Shown here piece after piece: positions 25,329-34,830 of a stretch of DNA of 43,237 bases (position 1 is the stretch's first letter; each line of letters begins with the position of its first letter). A program made the translations under genes and the position numbers. The notes below the pieces were generated by a model, which searched no databases, had not been told where the DNA came from, and worked only from the letters and a program-made list of their open reading frames with translations. Source of the DNA: JBIOHJ01 sp044448905 (GTDB lineage Bacteria; Bacteroidota; Bacteroidia; AKYH767-A; OLB10); contig JBIOHJ010000008.1 of NCBI GenBank assembly GCA_044448905.1, forward strand, positions 1 to 43,237. Reading direction: 5' to 3'.

Positions 25329-26834
25329 CTAAAATACAAATTTCACAAGCATCAGTTTTTTCCGGCTAATACAGGGAATAATTATTTCGTTTTCGGAAAC
25401 CTGTTTGCCGCTTGTAGCCAGTAAAAGCACCCGGTCACCCGGTGGAACCGGTTTATCCTCTTTCTGCACACCGGTATTTGAAATACGCTGCGCGACCACT
25501 TCGGAATACCGGCTGATATCGGAATTATAAATCAAAATAATTTCTTCTGGAGAAAGCATAAAACCAAAAGAGGAAAAAACAGCGCCATCATCTTCCGATT
25601 CCTGGCTTTTACGGATTACATCCAGCCAGTGAATGCTCCCATTGGCATTTACCGAAATAGCTACAATATTATTGAAATGATATTCGATTCGCCTGGTATA
25701 TGATTGGGTGAAATAATCATAGTAAGCATAATCAGTAGTATAAGAAGCTTCCGCAATTATTACCGCACCGCCATCATTTCGCAAAATAATGTTCTGAATG
25801 GGATAGCTTACCAGCCCTATATCATACCCGCTGTTGCGCTCGCCAAGCAATTTGATTTGTGTGTTGCTGTCAATGGGTTTTGTTTTAATGATTAATTGTG
25901 AAGTATCGTTCATGCCTACTGTGGCATAGATGATACCGGCACCTGTGGAAGAAAGACGGTCGGCATAAAAACCGGCACAAACAATTTTCTGGTTTATATT
26001 ATCAAAATTTATAGAAGCGCCTGTAATATCTTTATTTCCTTCACTGATCAAGTATTCCGAAAATTTATTCGAACCCATCGGTGATGAAAACAAAATAAAA
26101 TCTTCCTGCCGTTTTCTCTCAGCATTTTTAACTTTAGCGGTTCGTACTCCGATGAGATTAAAATCGAAATTATTGGAAAGTGAATATCCGGTGGCTGTAA
26201 AGTTTTTTGCACCGTAATTAATAATTAATTTTTTATTAAACTTAAACTTCAATGAAGTGTCAGACGCTATTGCGTGCACAGCCTGCCGGGTATCGTTAAA
26301 ATATTCGTGTACAATTATACCGGCAAGCTGTTGGTTTGCACTGATGATGATTTTTGCTTTGGCATAATCGCTGTTTTCCTCAAATTGAATTTTCGCTATT
26401 TGAGTATTTGAAATAATATCTCCTTTATTGTTCATCCATTGAGCGAACAATGAAAGGGTATTTTCCGGTTTATTTTCTTTGCCAGCGATGATAATTATTT
26501 TCTGATGAAAAAAGGCTACCGTTTCAACATTTGCATTTTCAGTCCATGCTTCAGCAGGCTTTATCCAACGCAAAATCATTTCATAACTGTAATATGCAAT
26601 TTTGTATTTGCGGTTTTTAAATCCTATGCGGTCGCGTTCCAGTTCGAGCGGCAGGTTGCTTTGTAATAAATAAAATCCCTCATCATCCTGTCCAATAATT
26701 TTTACATTATCAAAACCATTATCCTCGATTGGCGAGGGTGAAAACAATAAGGATTGACTGCTCGAAAATTTAAATATTGCAGACTGCGCAATTATCAAAA
26801 AAAGAAAAGCACCGATTTGATTTCGGAATTTCAT
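25329..26834 (-). CDS. Uncharacterised exported protein, probably beta-propeller
   Basis: 501 residues. The N-terminal leader (about 1-26, MKFRNQIGAFLFLIIAQSAIF) suggests export. The rest is a string of short beta strands with alternating hydrophobic residues and turns, such as VKIIGQDDEGFYLLQSNLP, IVCAGFYADRLSS and IILRNDGGAVIIAEASYTTDYAYYDYFTQ. This is a pattern common in Bacteroidota exported proteins predicted to be propellers. No catalytic motif and no T9SS sorting domain are seen; the protein ends KLMLVKFVF. I do not recognise a named family. It stands alone, 76 bp after the pirin start and 117 bp from the phosphatase gene stop. Confidence 0.7.
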   Translation of the reverse strand: MKFRNQIGAFLFLIIAQSAIFKFSSSQSLLFSPSPIEDNGFDNVKIIGQDDEGFYLLQSNLPLELERDRIGFKNRKYKIAYYSYEMILRWIKPAEAWTENANVETVAFFHQKIIIIAGKENKPENTLSLFAQWMNNKGDIISNTQIAKIQFEENSDYAKAKIIISANQQLAGIIVHEYFNDTRQAVHAIASDTSLKFKFNKKLIINYGAKNFTATGYSLSNNFDFNLIGVRTAKVKNAERKRQEDFILFSSPMGSNKFSEYLISEGNKDITGASINFDNINQKIVCAGFYADRLSSTGAGIIYATVGMNDTSQLIIKTKPIDSNTQIKLLGERNSGYDIGLVSYPIQNIILRNDGGAVIIAEASYTTDYAYYDYFTQSYTRRIEYHFNNIVAISVNANGSIHWLDVIRKSQESEDDGAVFSSFGFMLSPEEIILIYNSDISRYSEVVAQRISNTGVQKEDKPVPPGDRVLLLATSGKQVSENEIIIPCISRKKLMLVKFVF

Positions 26835-26951
26835 ATTCGAAATGCTATTATTCTGAATAAAATTAAAAGCGAAAATTAGTCAAAGTAACCAGTATAAAAA
26901 TAAAAATAATCAGAAAATACCAATCTGTAACAATAGCAAATGTTAAAATGG

Positions 26952-29900
26952 CTATTGCGGAATCAGCAATTTTTTGGTGATGCTTTTGTCATTCACCGTC
27001 ATGCGAATCAAATAAATTCCGGTTTTTATATTCACATTTTTAACCGGGATTTCTAAAGCATAGTACCCTTTGGTTTGGAAGGAAGGAATTTCATTGAATG
27101 AATCAATCTTTTCACCTGTCATATTAATCAGCTCAAAGCTTATGTTGGCATTTTCCTGAAGGTAATAATTAAGATGAATACTGTTTTCTTCAAAAATAAA
27201 TTGTGCATTCAACGAAGTTTGATTAACGGGTGCGGCTTCACGGGTTCCGGATTTTGTTATTGTAAACTGGTCGGCAATGGTTCCTGATGATGTTAAATAT
27301 TTGCACGATAGATTATCACCATTCACGTCAAGCACAAGCGAACAGTTATTGGTATTGTTTCCGAAATACATACAAGGCATTGGATAACCTGTTTGTGTTG
27401 CCCCCGGATTTTGTCCCGAAGTTCCGCAAGTGGCATAAACGGTTCCGTCAAAAGGAGACGTTTTTGTGAATGTATTTGTATTAGTACTTACTTTCATTGC
27501 TGAAGTAAATGTATTTGCCAATCCATAATGTCCTTTAATCATATAACTCCGCTCGTTAATATGCGAGTGTCCGCACAAAACCAGATCAACATGATAGCTT
27601 TCGAGAAGCGGAACAATGTTAGTACGCATGTTGATTAACTCCTGATCGTTATCGCTGTTATGTGTTCCTTTGGTATAAGGCGGATGATGAAAATAAACAA
27701 TCGTCCATCGTTGTGTATTTACTGCAAGGTCATTGTTCAGCCACGTGTACATAGGACTGGTAGTGTTATTAAAAGAACCATAGCTATCTAATGCAATGAA
27801 ATGAATGTTTGCATAATTGTAGGAATAATATTTAGGAGTATTGGAAGCAACACCTCCCGCTTCGCCCGCTTGAGGAATAGAAAAAATATTGAAGTAAGGA
27901 AAGTTAGTTCCTAATGTGGCTGTTGTCTGATATCCTGCGTTGGCGTAATCGTGATTTCCGATAGACGGAAAGTGCGGGAATTTTTTAAACTGCGTTGGGT
28001 ATTTATTAAAAACATTATTCTGAAATTCGGTATCGGTACCTGTTGCATATGCATTATCGCCCAGCCATAACCATAGGTTTGTTGCATGTGCCCCTGCATA
28101 GTTCATATATGCATTGCGCACATTATCCTGCGATGTGCTTCCGTTTCCAAAATCCCCGATGGCCCAAATTCTCACCGGCATAATTGTCCCGGTTACAGGT
28201 GCAGTATAAAAAGTATTGTTGGTATCGCCCTGCAAAACCTGTGTTGTGGTTCCGATTGAATAATAATATTTCGTTGCAGGTGTGAGCCCGGGGATATTTA
28301 CAATGTGTTCAATTGTTACAACTGCATCACTTACATTGCTTCCGTAAGAGGTGGTTGTTCCAAATTGCACATTGCTGTTGCTTGCAATATCAGTTCGCCA
28401 GCGTATAGTAATGCTGTTAGGCGTAAGTTTTTGAAGATATGCTCCGCGTGTAACAACAGGTGTTGTTGTTGGCTGCCCTGTGGCGTACAATCGTAAATTA
28501 AAACTGATATCCGTGCTGGTTACCGCCTGCTGATGTATTTCTACAGCCATTACATTATTGCCCGTAACAATTGTTGATGTACTTAGGCTTGTTGTATTCC
28601 AAGCCGATTCGTCCGCTCCGCCAATGGCTGTTGGTGAAAGTGTGTTATAGCTTATTGTTCCTGTTGGCATGTTATTACGGTACACTTCCGTTCCGTTAAT
28701 GTAAACGACAATTCCATCATCACGTACAAAGTTTAATGTAAGTGCTGTATATGCCAGTGCATTCGTAACGTTAAATGTTTTCCGAAAATAAGTAGTGATG
28801 TATTTTACAGATGAATTTGACCCGTAACTTACTGTTGTAGCTTCGCCTCCGTCACCATAACCCAGCTCTGCATTTCCCGAAGCCCATGCAGCATCATTAA
28901 ATGAAGTAGCACGCCATGCTATGCCTTGGTTGCTGCCATTATCAAGATATTTCCAGGAACTGTTCGTGGTGATTAATGAATCAGCGCCTAAAAAAAGTGT
29001 TGTAAAATTTGTTGAAGAAGAAAAAGAACTGCTGCTTCCTGAGCAAACTGTTTGTGCTTGAAATTCATGATTTGATGCTGATAATAAAGAGGAGATTGCT
29101 TTTGAATTTGTAGCTGATGTAGTAGTTGTCCAGGTAGAAGTTCCCACTACACGATATTGAATATTATAACTAACAGCTCCAGTTACCGCAGCCCAGTTTA
29201 ATGTGGCAGAATTTGTTGTAACATTTGCTGCTGATAAACTGGTTGGAGTTCCGCACAATGTCAGTGTTGTAAAATTTGCTGAGAAAGAGAATGAACCGCT
29301 GCTTCCTGAACAAACTGTTTGCACCTGGAATTCATAATTTGAAGCGGATGTTAACGAAGAAACCGAAACCGAAGTTGTTGCCGAAGTTGTATTTGTCCAT
29401 GTAGGGGCTCCCACTATACGGTATTGAATATTATAACTAACGGCTCCGGTTACAGCTGTCCAGTTTAATGTGGCAGAGTTGGTTGTAACATTTGTTGCTG
29501 ATAAACCGGTTGGAGTGCCGCACAATGTAAGTGTTGTAAAATTTGCAGAGGCAGAAAACACGCTTGAACTCCCCGAGCAAACTGTTTGCACCTGGAATTC
29601 ATAAGTAGAGCCTGCTGATAACGAGGAAACCGAAACTGAATTTGTTACCGAAGTGGTACTTGTCCATATTGAAGTTCCAGTAATACGATATTGAATATTG
29701 TAGCTAACAGCCCCTGTTACCGCAATCCAGTTTAAAGTGGCTGAATTTGTTGTAACATTTGTTGCTGATAATCCTGATGGTGTTCCGCAGGTTGCAGAGG
29801 TTGTTCCGTCTAATTTCAAATCAAAAGATAAATCCACATTCGATGGGCTTACCTGATGTACTTCAACAGCCACTACATTGGTTCCCGTTAATAATAATGA

Positions 29901-30371
29901 AGGGTTGACACTGAAAGTATAATAAGTAGTTTCACCTGTGCCGCTTACAGTCGTACTCGCAAGTGTTGTATATGTAATTGTTCCGGTTGGCATATTGCTG
30001 CGCGCAACTTCAATTCCGTTGAGGTAAACAACGGCTCCATCATCGCGCAACAGTCCTACTGTTAAAGCTGAATAAGAAGCAGGGTTGTTGATGGTAATTG
30101 ATTTCCTGAAATAATAAGTACGGTATTTGTTGTTTGCATTGAGGCCGTAACTGATAACGGTAGCCTCATCACCATCACCATATCCTAACTGCGCATTACC
30201 GGTACTCCAGCTTGCATCGTTAAACGATACAGCCCGCCATGCTGTACCCTGGTTGCTGCCGTTTGATAAATATTTCCACGAGCTGTTTTGTGAAATTAAC
30301 GAAACAGTTTGTGTTTTTGCAATGAGTATCGATAAACTCATCACAGCAATCAAAGAATAAATCTTTTTCAT
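26952..30371 (-). CDS. Secreted purple-acid-phosphatase-like metallophosphoesterase with Fn3 repeats and T9SS sorting domain
   Basis: 1139 residues. A signal peptide is followed by a beta-sandwich (about 22-190, galactose-binding-like: SSWKYLSNGSNQGTAWRAV, RDDGAVVYLNGIEV). Three fibronectin type III repeats of exactly 89 residues each begin CGTPSGL / CGTPTGL / CGTPTSL. A second copy of the beta-sandwich follows at about 464-630. Then comes the Fn3-like N-terminal domain of purple acid phosphatases (RGAYLQKLTPNSITIRWRTD) and the metallophosphoesterase core with all metal-ligand motifs: GDFGNG, LGDNAY, GNHDY, YFHHPPYT, CGHSHINER. A type A T9SS domain closes it (GIYLIRMTVND). It should hydrolyse phosphate esters outside the cell. 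Its upstream gap shows no 11-bp TTAA repeats, so I cannot place it in the Pho set by sequence. Confidence 0.92.
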   Translation of the reverse strand: MKKIYSLIAVMSLSILIAKTQTVSLISQNSSWKYLSNGSNQGTAWRAVSFNDASWSTGNAQLGYGDGDEATVISYGLNANNKYRTYYFRKSITINNPASYSALTVGLLRDDGAVVYLNGIEVARSNMPTGTITYTTLASTTVSGTGETTYYTFSVNPSLLLTGTNVVAVEVHQVSPSNVDLSFDLKLDGTTSATCGTPSGLSATNVTTNSATLNWIAVTGAVSYNIQYRITGTSIWTSTTSVTNSVSVSSLSAGSTYEFQVQTVCSGSSSVFSASANFTTLTLCGTPTGLSATNVTTNSATLNWTAVTGAVSYNIQYRIVGAPTWTNTTSATTSVSVSSLTSASNYEFQVQTVCSGSSGSFSFSANFTTLTLCGTPTSLSAANVTTNSATLNWAAVTGAVSYNIQYRVVGTSTWTTTTSATNSKAISSLLSASNHEFQAQTVCSGSSSSFSSSTNFTTLFLGADSLITTNSSWKYLDNGSNQGIAWRATSFNDAAWASGNAELGYGDGGEATTVSYGSNSSVKYITTYFRKTFNVTNALAYTALTLNFVRDDGIVVYINGTEVYRNNMPTGTISYNTLSPTAIGGADESAWNTTSLSTSTIVTGNNVMAVEIHQQAVTSTDISFNLRLYATGQPTTTPVVTRGAYLQKLTPNSITIRWRTDIASNSNVQFGTTTSYGSNVSDAVVTIEHIVNIPGLTPATKYYYSIGTTTQVLQGDTNNTFYTAPVTGTIMPVRIWAIGDFGNGSTSQDNVRNAYMNYAGAHATNLWLWLGDNAYATGTDTEFQNNVFNKYPTQFKKFPHFPSIGNHDYANAGYQTTATLGTNFPYFNIFSIPQAGEAGGVASNTPKYYSYNYANIHFIALDSYGSFNNTTSPMYTWLNNDLAVNTQRWTIVYFHHPPYTKGTHNSDNDQELINMRTNIVPLLESYHVDLVLCGHSHINERSYMIKGHYGLANTFTSAMKVSTNTNTFTKTSPFDGTVYATCGTSGQNPGATQTGYPMPCMYFGNNTNNCSLVLDVNGDNLSCKYLTSSGTIADQFTITKSGTREAAPVNQTSLNAQFIFEENSIHLNYYLQENANISFELINMTGEKIDSFNEIPSFQTKGYYALEIPVKNVNIKTGIYLIRMTVNDKSITKKLLIPQ
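28989..29789 (-). repeat. Three tandem 267-bp repeats encoding Fn3 domains
   Basis: The repeats begin at 29789, 29522 and 29255 (minus strand), each 267 bp, so the units have not changed length since duplication. Each encodes an 89-residue Fn3 unit with the segments NVTTNSATLNW, AVTGAVSYNIQYR and FQVQTVCSGSS (AQTVCSGSS in the third). DNA similarity between units is plainly high by eye, which suggests recent duplication or ongoing homogenisation within the phosphatase gene. Confidence 0.8.
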
Positions 30372-30480
30372 ATGCTGTATATTTTTATGGCTATTGAAAT
30401 AATAAAAATGGTTTTAGAAGGTGCAAGTTATAAAAAGAATTTGAAAAAGCAAGAAAAAAAGAGGGTAGGCTTGCAAAACA

Positions 30481-30505
30481 TCCGGAAAGCTCAAAGCTTT
30501 CCGGA
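30481..30505. terminator. Hairpin terminator after the SprB-repeat protein gene
   Basis: TCCGGAAAGC (30481-30490) and GCTTTCCGGA (30496-30505) form a perfect 10-bp stem with a 5-base loop. On the minus strand it lies 41 bp past the stop at 30546 and is followed by TGTTTTG. It is well placed to end the 32576-30546 transcript ahead of the phosphatase gene. Confidence 0.7.
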
Positions 30506-30545
30506 AAATTAAAACATTAAATGAAGTACCGCTTAACGATACCCG

Positions 30546-32576
30546 CTATTTTATAACACTGAACTTCTTCGTTACGCTTCCTTTATCCGTTTTGATTTTG
30601 ATAAAATAAATTCCGTTTGAAAAGTTTTTCAGATTAATAATTCCTGCAAAACCATTTTTTACCGCCAATTCGATTTTCATTTTTTCTCCGATTATATTGG
30701 TTATCAAAATTTCGTTGATTAAATAACCGTAAGGAATTTCCAAAAACAATTTATCTTTTACAGGGTTAGGATAAATTTTTATTTTATCTGAAAGTAAAAA
30801 TTCATGAATGGTTGTAGTAGAATCTTCTACAATTAAAGTGTCGGAACCAAGATTTACACTTCTCAGGTTCTCATCTTTATCAATCACGAGCACATTAGAA
30901 AAAGAAAATGTAAGCGTGTCAATTACTGAAGGTGTCATCACTCTTCCCGAAACATTATCAACTGTTACCACGGTAACTTTTGCAATTTCACCAAAGCCCG
31001 AAATATTATTATGGTCAGTTCGTGTCATTCCAACATGCAATTGCCCGTTCAACGTATCGTTATGCTGAATGGTAATCATATCTGTTCCCACAGTTCCAAT
31101 CCATGAAGTGGTGAAGCTGATGTTTACCGAGTCTGCTTTCACCAGTGCAGTATCATAGTTTACAGTAAATGCCAAACCATAAATACTATCAGCCGGCACT
31201 GCCGCTGTTCCAAACATCAGCGGCACATCAATTTGCTGACTGGTTCCTGCCGTATCAACAATGACGTCAAAATATAAATACGGGTCAAGCAAATTAAATG
31301 CTGTTGGCAGCCGCCGCAATGGGTGTGTCATTCCGTAATTCAGGCTGATAGCAATTGTGTCGGCATCATTGATGGTTCCATCACCGTTACAGTCAATGTG
31401 TTTATAATCGGTGCCCGAAGTAAGAGTAATTCCCCAGTCTGATGTCGCTTGCCCGACCCAATTATTAGTTGCCCCCGGTCTTACAATTCCGGTATTTCCA
31501 TAGGCAATTCCAATGGGCAGCAAATCAAGATTATTTGCAATACCATCATAATTGGCATCACCGGGCCACACGGAATCGCAGTCTAATGTTATTGCGGAAA
31601 ACACGGTGCAGTTGTTTGCATCGGTAACAGTAATTGTATATGTTCCTGCGGATATATTTATTAAATCTTGTACAGTTGCACTTGTGCTCCATAGATATGA
31701 ATATGGGGTTGTGCCCCCGGAATTAGTTATATAGATTGCCCCGTTACTTCCACCGAAGCATGAAACATTTTGAATGGAATCAATTATTGTTATTAATGCT
31801 GGAGGTTGCGTTATAGTTACAACTGTAGATGCTGTACAGCTATTTGCATCCATAACAGTAATTGAATACGTACCCGCCACCAGGCTTGCAATGCATTGTG
31901 CTGTCGCACCATTACTCCATAAATAAGCATACGGTCCTATACCACCTGTCACAGTAGCGCAAAGAAGACCATCAGCGTAACCATAGCAGGAAACATTGGT
32001 TGTAGTTGAGATGCTGATATTTAATTGCGGGGGTTCTGTTACTGTTGCACTTATGGTAGCCGTACAATTATTTGCATCAGTAACTGTAACTGTATAAGTC
32101 CCGGCATTAAGATTTGTGATAACTGGTGTGACTGCGCTATTGCTCCACAAATATGAATATGGGATAGTCCCTCCGGTTGCGGTTGCGGTCAGCACACCAA
32201 TACTATCTCCATAGCAGGGAACAGAGGAGGGCCCTGAAAATACATTTAGCTGAGTGGGCTCGCTAATGCTATAGCTTGCGGTTGTAGTATTTGAAGCATT
32301 ATCAGTAACAGTTACTGTATAGGCTCCGAAGGGAATATTTGTTAAATCCTGTGTTGTGGCTGTGGTACTCCATAAATAAGAGTAAGGCGGGATTCCTCCC
32401 GAAACACTAATGTAAATGTCCCCGTTACTTAATCCGAAACAGGATACATTAATTAGTGAATCAAGAACAATGATGGGGTTTTGCGCCTCAATTCTTTTTA
32501 CCGAAAGGATTAAGAAGCTTAATAGTACAAGCGTTAGTCTCAAGCTCAAAGGCCATACAATGATAATCTTTTTCAT
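30546..32576 (-). CDS. Secreted SprB-repeat protein with dockerin-like module and T9SS sorting domain
   Basis: 676 residues. An N-terminal leader ends near EAQ32. Four SprB-type repeats (PF13573) fill about 35-325; each has VSCFG/VPCYG..NG, a GG..PYSYLWS core and AGTYTVTVTDANNCT, with a repeat length near 75 residues. Residues about 335-410 contain two dockerin-type Ca loops, DANYDGIANNLD and DCNGDGTINDAD, separated by about 40 residues. Residues about 425-590 form a beta-sandwich (YLYFDVIVDT, IYGLAFTVNYDTALV, LHVGMTRTDH) that resembles a cohesin fold, an uncertain call. A type A T9SS domain ends the protein (IYPNPVKDKLFLEI, GIYFIKIKTDKG). SprB repeats occur in gliding adhesins, so an adhesive surface role is likely. 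A hairpin terminator follows at 30481-30505. Confidence 0.88.
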   Translation of the reverse strand: MKKIIIVWPLSLRLTLVLLSFLILSVKRIEAQNPIIVLDSLINVSCFGLSNGDIYISVSGGIPPYSYLWSTTATTQDLTNIPFGAYTVTVTDNASNTTTASYSISEPTQLNVFSGPSSVPCYGDSIGVLTATATGGTIPYSYLWSNSAVTPVITNLNAGTYTVTVTDANNCTATISATVTEPPQLNISISTTTNVSCYGYADGLLCATVTGGIGPYAYLWSNGATAQCIASLVAGTYSITVMDANSCTASTVVTITQPPALITIIDSIQNVSCFGGSNGAIYITNSGGTTPYSYLWSTSATVQDLINISAGTYTITVTDANNCTVFSAITLDCDSVWPGDANYDGIANNLDLLPIGIAYGNTGIVRPGATNNWVGQATSDWGITLTSGTDYKHIDCNGDGTINDADTIAISLNYGMTHPLRRLPTAFNLLDPYLYFDVIVDTAGTSQQIDVPLMFGTAAVPADSIYGLAFTVNYDTALVKADSVNISFTTSWIGTVGTDMITIQHNDTLNGQLHVGMTRTDHNNISGFGEIAKVTVVTVDNVSGRVMTPSVIDTLTFSFSNVLVIDKDENLRSVNLGSDTLIVEDSTTTIHEFLLSDKIKIYPNPVKDKLFLEIPYGYLINEILITNIIGEKMKIELAVKNGFAGIINLKNFSNGIYFIKIKTDKGSVTKKFSVIK

Positions 32577-32783
32577 AAGAGTATAAATTTAGATGTTTAT
32601 TTTCAATTTGAGTTAGTGACATTAATTCACGGTACAAAGAAACATCGGAAGTGACGTGAAAACAAAAACATTTTTTGACTGTTATCGAATAAGTTTAAAA
32701 CTTAAAATTTAAAGTTTAAAGTTATTTTAAGAGGTATATATGATATTTTTTGATTTAAATATTATAAATTTATCGGAAAAGTT

Positions 32784-32791
32784 TAAGTTTG
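32784..32791 (+). promoter_or_regulatory. Putative -7 promoter element (TAAGTTTG) upstream of the helical protein gene
   Basis: TAAGTTTG is a perfect TAnnTTTG match 41 bp before ATG 32833. No TTG is seen at the expected -33 distance. The 256-base gap 32577-32832 otherwise holds an AT-rich stretch of TTTAAAGT-like repeats (about 32694-32735) and no gene. Confidence 0.4.
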
Positions 32792-32832
32792 CTAAAAAAG
32801 CCCCCAACTAACCTCGCCCAGGAATTTGATGT

Positions 32833-34245
32833 ATGAAGCTCATTCACCTCTTAAAAACTCTTTCGCCATGGGAACTGAAATCGTTTCAGAAATATGTGGC
32901 TTCACCTTTTTTTAATGTGAATGAAAAGGTTTCGCAGCTGCTGGAAATCCTGGTCAAAGAATATCCTGTGTTTGAAGAAAAACAAATCACGTTTGAAAAC
33001 ATTTTTAGTAAACTTTTCGAAAATGAAAAATTCAATCACCAGAAATTGCGGTATGTGATGACAGATTTGACTTTATTGCTGGAAGGTTTTCTTGCATATG
33101 AAGTTTTCAGGGAAAAAGCTTTTTACCAGAAAAAGTTTCTTCTTCAAAAACTGAAAGAAAAAAATCATGATAAATATTTTAAACAACATCTTTCACTTGG
33201 CAATCAAATCCAGGAGAGTCATTCGCAACGTGATTTGAAATATTATAAAAGACAGCTGGGCTACGATGAATTGTCTTATGAATTCACAGCGGTAAAAGAT
33301 AACCGTGCTGCCGATACTAGCTTGCAAAGCCTTTCTGACAATCTCGATATGTATTATCTGAGTCATAAACTAAAATATTGTTGCGAGATTTTGAACCGGC
33401 AGAATATTCTACAGGTGCAGTACAACATTCCCATCCTTGAATTTCTTTTAAGCTATCTCAAAAAAAATCCGCATGAAAATATCCCTATTGTAAGAGTATA
33501 TTTTCTTATTCTTAAAACAATTCTTGAGCCGGAGGCGGAAAATTATTTTTCTGATTTGAAAAAATATTTGCAATTGCATGATGAAAAGTTTTCGGTGAAT
33601 GAGCAAAGAGATATTTATTCATTTGTTCAAAATTATTGCATCCGCAAAATCAACACCGGCAAAACCAAATACCTGAAAGAGCTTTTTGAAATTTATAAAC
33701 GCATGCTCGAAAAAGAAATAATTTTTGAGAATAAAGAATTAGGACATTCTCATTTCAAAAACATTGTTGCCATTGCACTGAGGTTAAATGAATTTAATTG
33801 GACCGAAAATTTTATTGAGAAATATTCACTGCATCTGAATAAAGATTTCAGAAAAAATTCTGTGAATTATAATTTGGCACGTTTATATTTTTCAAAAAAT
33901 GAATTCCGCAAAGCGTTGAAGCTTTTAACTACTATAGAATTTACCGATGTGTATTATCATCTCGATTCGAAATCTTTGCTCCTGAAAATTTATTATGAGA
34001 TGGAAGAATTTGAGCCCCTGTTTTCGCTTATTAATACCTTCAGGGTTTATTTGCGCAGGTCAAAACTTATTTCGGAATACCAGCGGAAAATTTATTCCAA
34101 TATGGTTACGCAAACAAGACGATTGACTAAAATAAAATCGGGAAGCAATTATTCTTTGCAGAAAGTAAAAGATTCAATTGCTGCAGATTCACAGATTGCG
34201 GATATCGACTGGTTGAAAAATAAGATTTTGGATTTGGAAATTTGA
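32833..34245 (+). CDS. Alpha-helical cytoplasmic protein of unknown function
   Basis: 470 residues with no signal peptide, rich in Lys, Leu and Phe and predicted to be almost entirely helical. Helix pairs of about 34-40 residues in the second half (for example NYNLARLYFSKNEFRKALKLL, then LDSKSLLLKIYYEMEEFEPL) have the look of a TPR-like solenoid. The N-terminus (LLKTLSPWELKSFQKYVASPFFN) is a block I have seen in uncharacterised Bacteroidota proteins, but I can give no name. The gene stands apart from its upstream neighbour and is followed by recX. The ATG at 32833 is preceded by a plausible -7 element. A binding or scaffold role is the most that the sequence suggests. Confidence 0.75.
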   Translation: MKLIHLLKTLSPWELKSFQKYVASPFFNVNEKVSQLLEILVKEYPVFEEKQITFENIFSKLFENEKFNHQKLRYVMTDLTLLLEGFLAYEVFREKAFYQKKFLLQKLKEKNHDKYFKQHLSLGNQIQESHSQRDLKYYKRQLGYDELSYEFTAVKDNRAADTSLQSLSDNLDMYYLSHKLKYCCEILNRQNILQVQYNIPILEFLLSYLKKNPHENIPIVRVYFLILKTILEPEAENYFSDLKKYLQLHDEKFSVNEQRDIYSFVQNYCIRKINTGKTKYLKELFEIYKRMLEKEIIFENKELGHSHFKNIVAIALRLNEFNWTENFIEKYSLHLNKDFRKNSVNYNLARLYFSKNEFRKALKLLTTIEFTDVYYHLDSKSLLLKIYYEMEEFEPLFSLINTFRVYLRRSKLISEYQRKIYSNMVTQTRRLTKIKSGSNYSLQKVKDSIAADSQIADIDWLKNKILDLEI

Positions 34246-34268
34246 TTTTGATTTATTTTTGAAGAACT

Positions 34269-34287
34269 ATCTCGCCTAAGACGAGAT
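34269..34287 (+). terminator. Weak hairpin between the helical protein gene and recX
   Basis: ATCTCG (34269-34274) and CGAGAT (34282-34287) form a 6-bp stem with a 7-base loop, 24 bp past the stop of the upstream gene. There is a short T-run only after about ten bases. Possible terminator, low confidence. Confidence 0.3.
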
Positions 34288-34305
34288 GATTAATAATTTT
34301 GAAGC

Positions 34306-34767
34306 TTGACTTCTGACAACAAAATAATAAATAAAGTAAGGAAATATTGCACCTACCAGGAACGCAGCCAGCAGGAATTGCGCGATAAACTCTATAACTG
34401 GGGATTGCACAAAGCCGATGTGGAAAAAACAATTGCCCAAATGGTGGAAGAAGGTTTTATGAGCGAAGAACGTTTTGCCATGGCTTTTGCCGGTGGAAAA
34501 TTCAGAATAAAAAACTGGGGACGGATAAAAATAAAGCTTGCGCTGAAACAAAAAAAAGTTTCGGACTACTGCATCCGCAAAGCATTAAATGAAATTGATA
34601 ATAAAGATTACCGTAAAACTTTGGAGAAATTAATTTCATCGTATTCAAAAAAAATTTCTGAAAAAAATACATTGAAGAAAAATTATAAAATTGCACAGCA
34701 TGCAATCGGAAAAGGATTTGAGCCTGATATTGTATGGGACTTTTTAAGAGATGATGAGGGAAGTTAA
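34306..34767 (+). CDS. recX: RecX family regulatory protein
   Basis: 153 residues. It shows the RecX pattern of three-helix modules: YCTYQERSQQELRDKLYNWG, then VEEGFMSEERFAMAFAGGKFRIKNWGRIKIKLALKQK, VSDYCIRKAL and the C-terminal AIGKGFEPDIVWDFL. RecX binds RecA filaments and usually limits recombinase activity. The start is TTG 34306: an in-frame stop (TGA 34300-34302) lies just upstream, and the first in-frame ATG comes after the first module, so TTG is the only start that keeps the domain whole. It is followed by prfB after 63 bases. Confidence 0.88.
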   Translation: MTSDNKIINKVRKYCTYQERSQQELRDKLYNWGLHKADVEKTIAQMVEEGFMSEERFAMAFAGGKFRIKNWGRIKIKLALKQKKVSDYCIRKALNEIDNKDYRKTLEKLISSYSKKISEKNTLKKNYKIAQHAIGKGFEPDIVWDFLRDDEGS

Positions 34768-34830
34768 TGTTATTTCATCCCTTAATCCCATTAATCATTG
34801 TTCAGACAATATTTTTACCTTCGCATCCAT

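Noticed and set aside
30372..30480. Pho operator for the purple acid phosphatase gene
   Set aside because: I looked for TTAA-type 7-mers at 11-bp spacing on the minus strand and found none, so phosphate control of this gene is not supported by sequence.
28989..32460. Regular repeats resembling a CRISPR array
   Set aside because: The repeats are 267 bp (Fn3) and about 226 bp (SprB) and lie inside open reading frames. There are no short direct repeats with unique spacers and no cas genes.
32694..32735. Repeated TTTAAAGT/TTAAAAT words upstream of the 32576 and 32833 genes, possible Pho box
   Set aside because: The words recur every 7-8 bp, not every 11 bp, and are not in phase with a -7 element. 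AT-rich simple repetition explains them.
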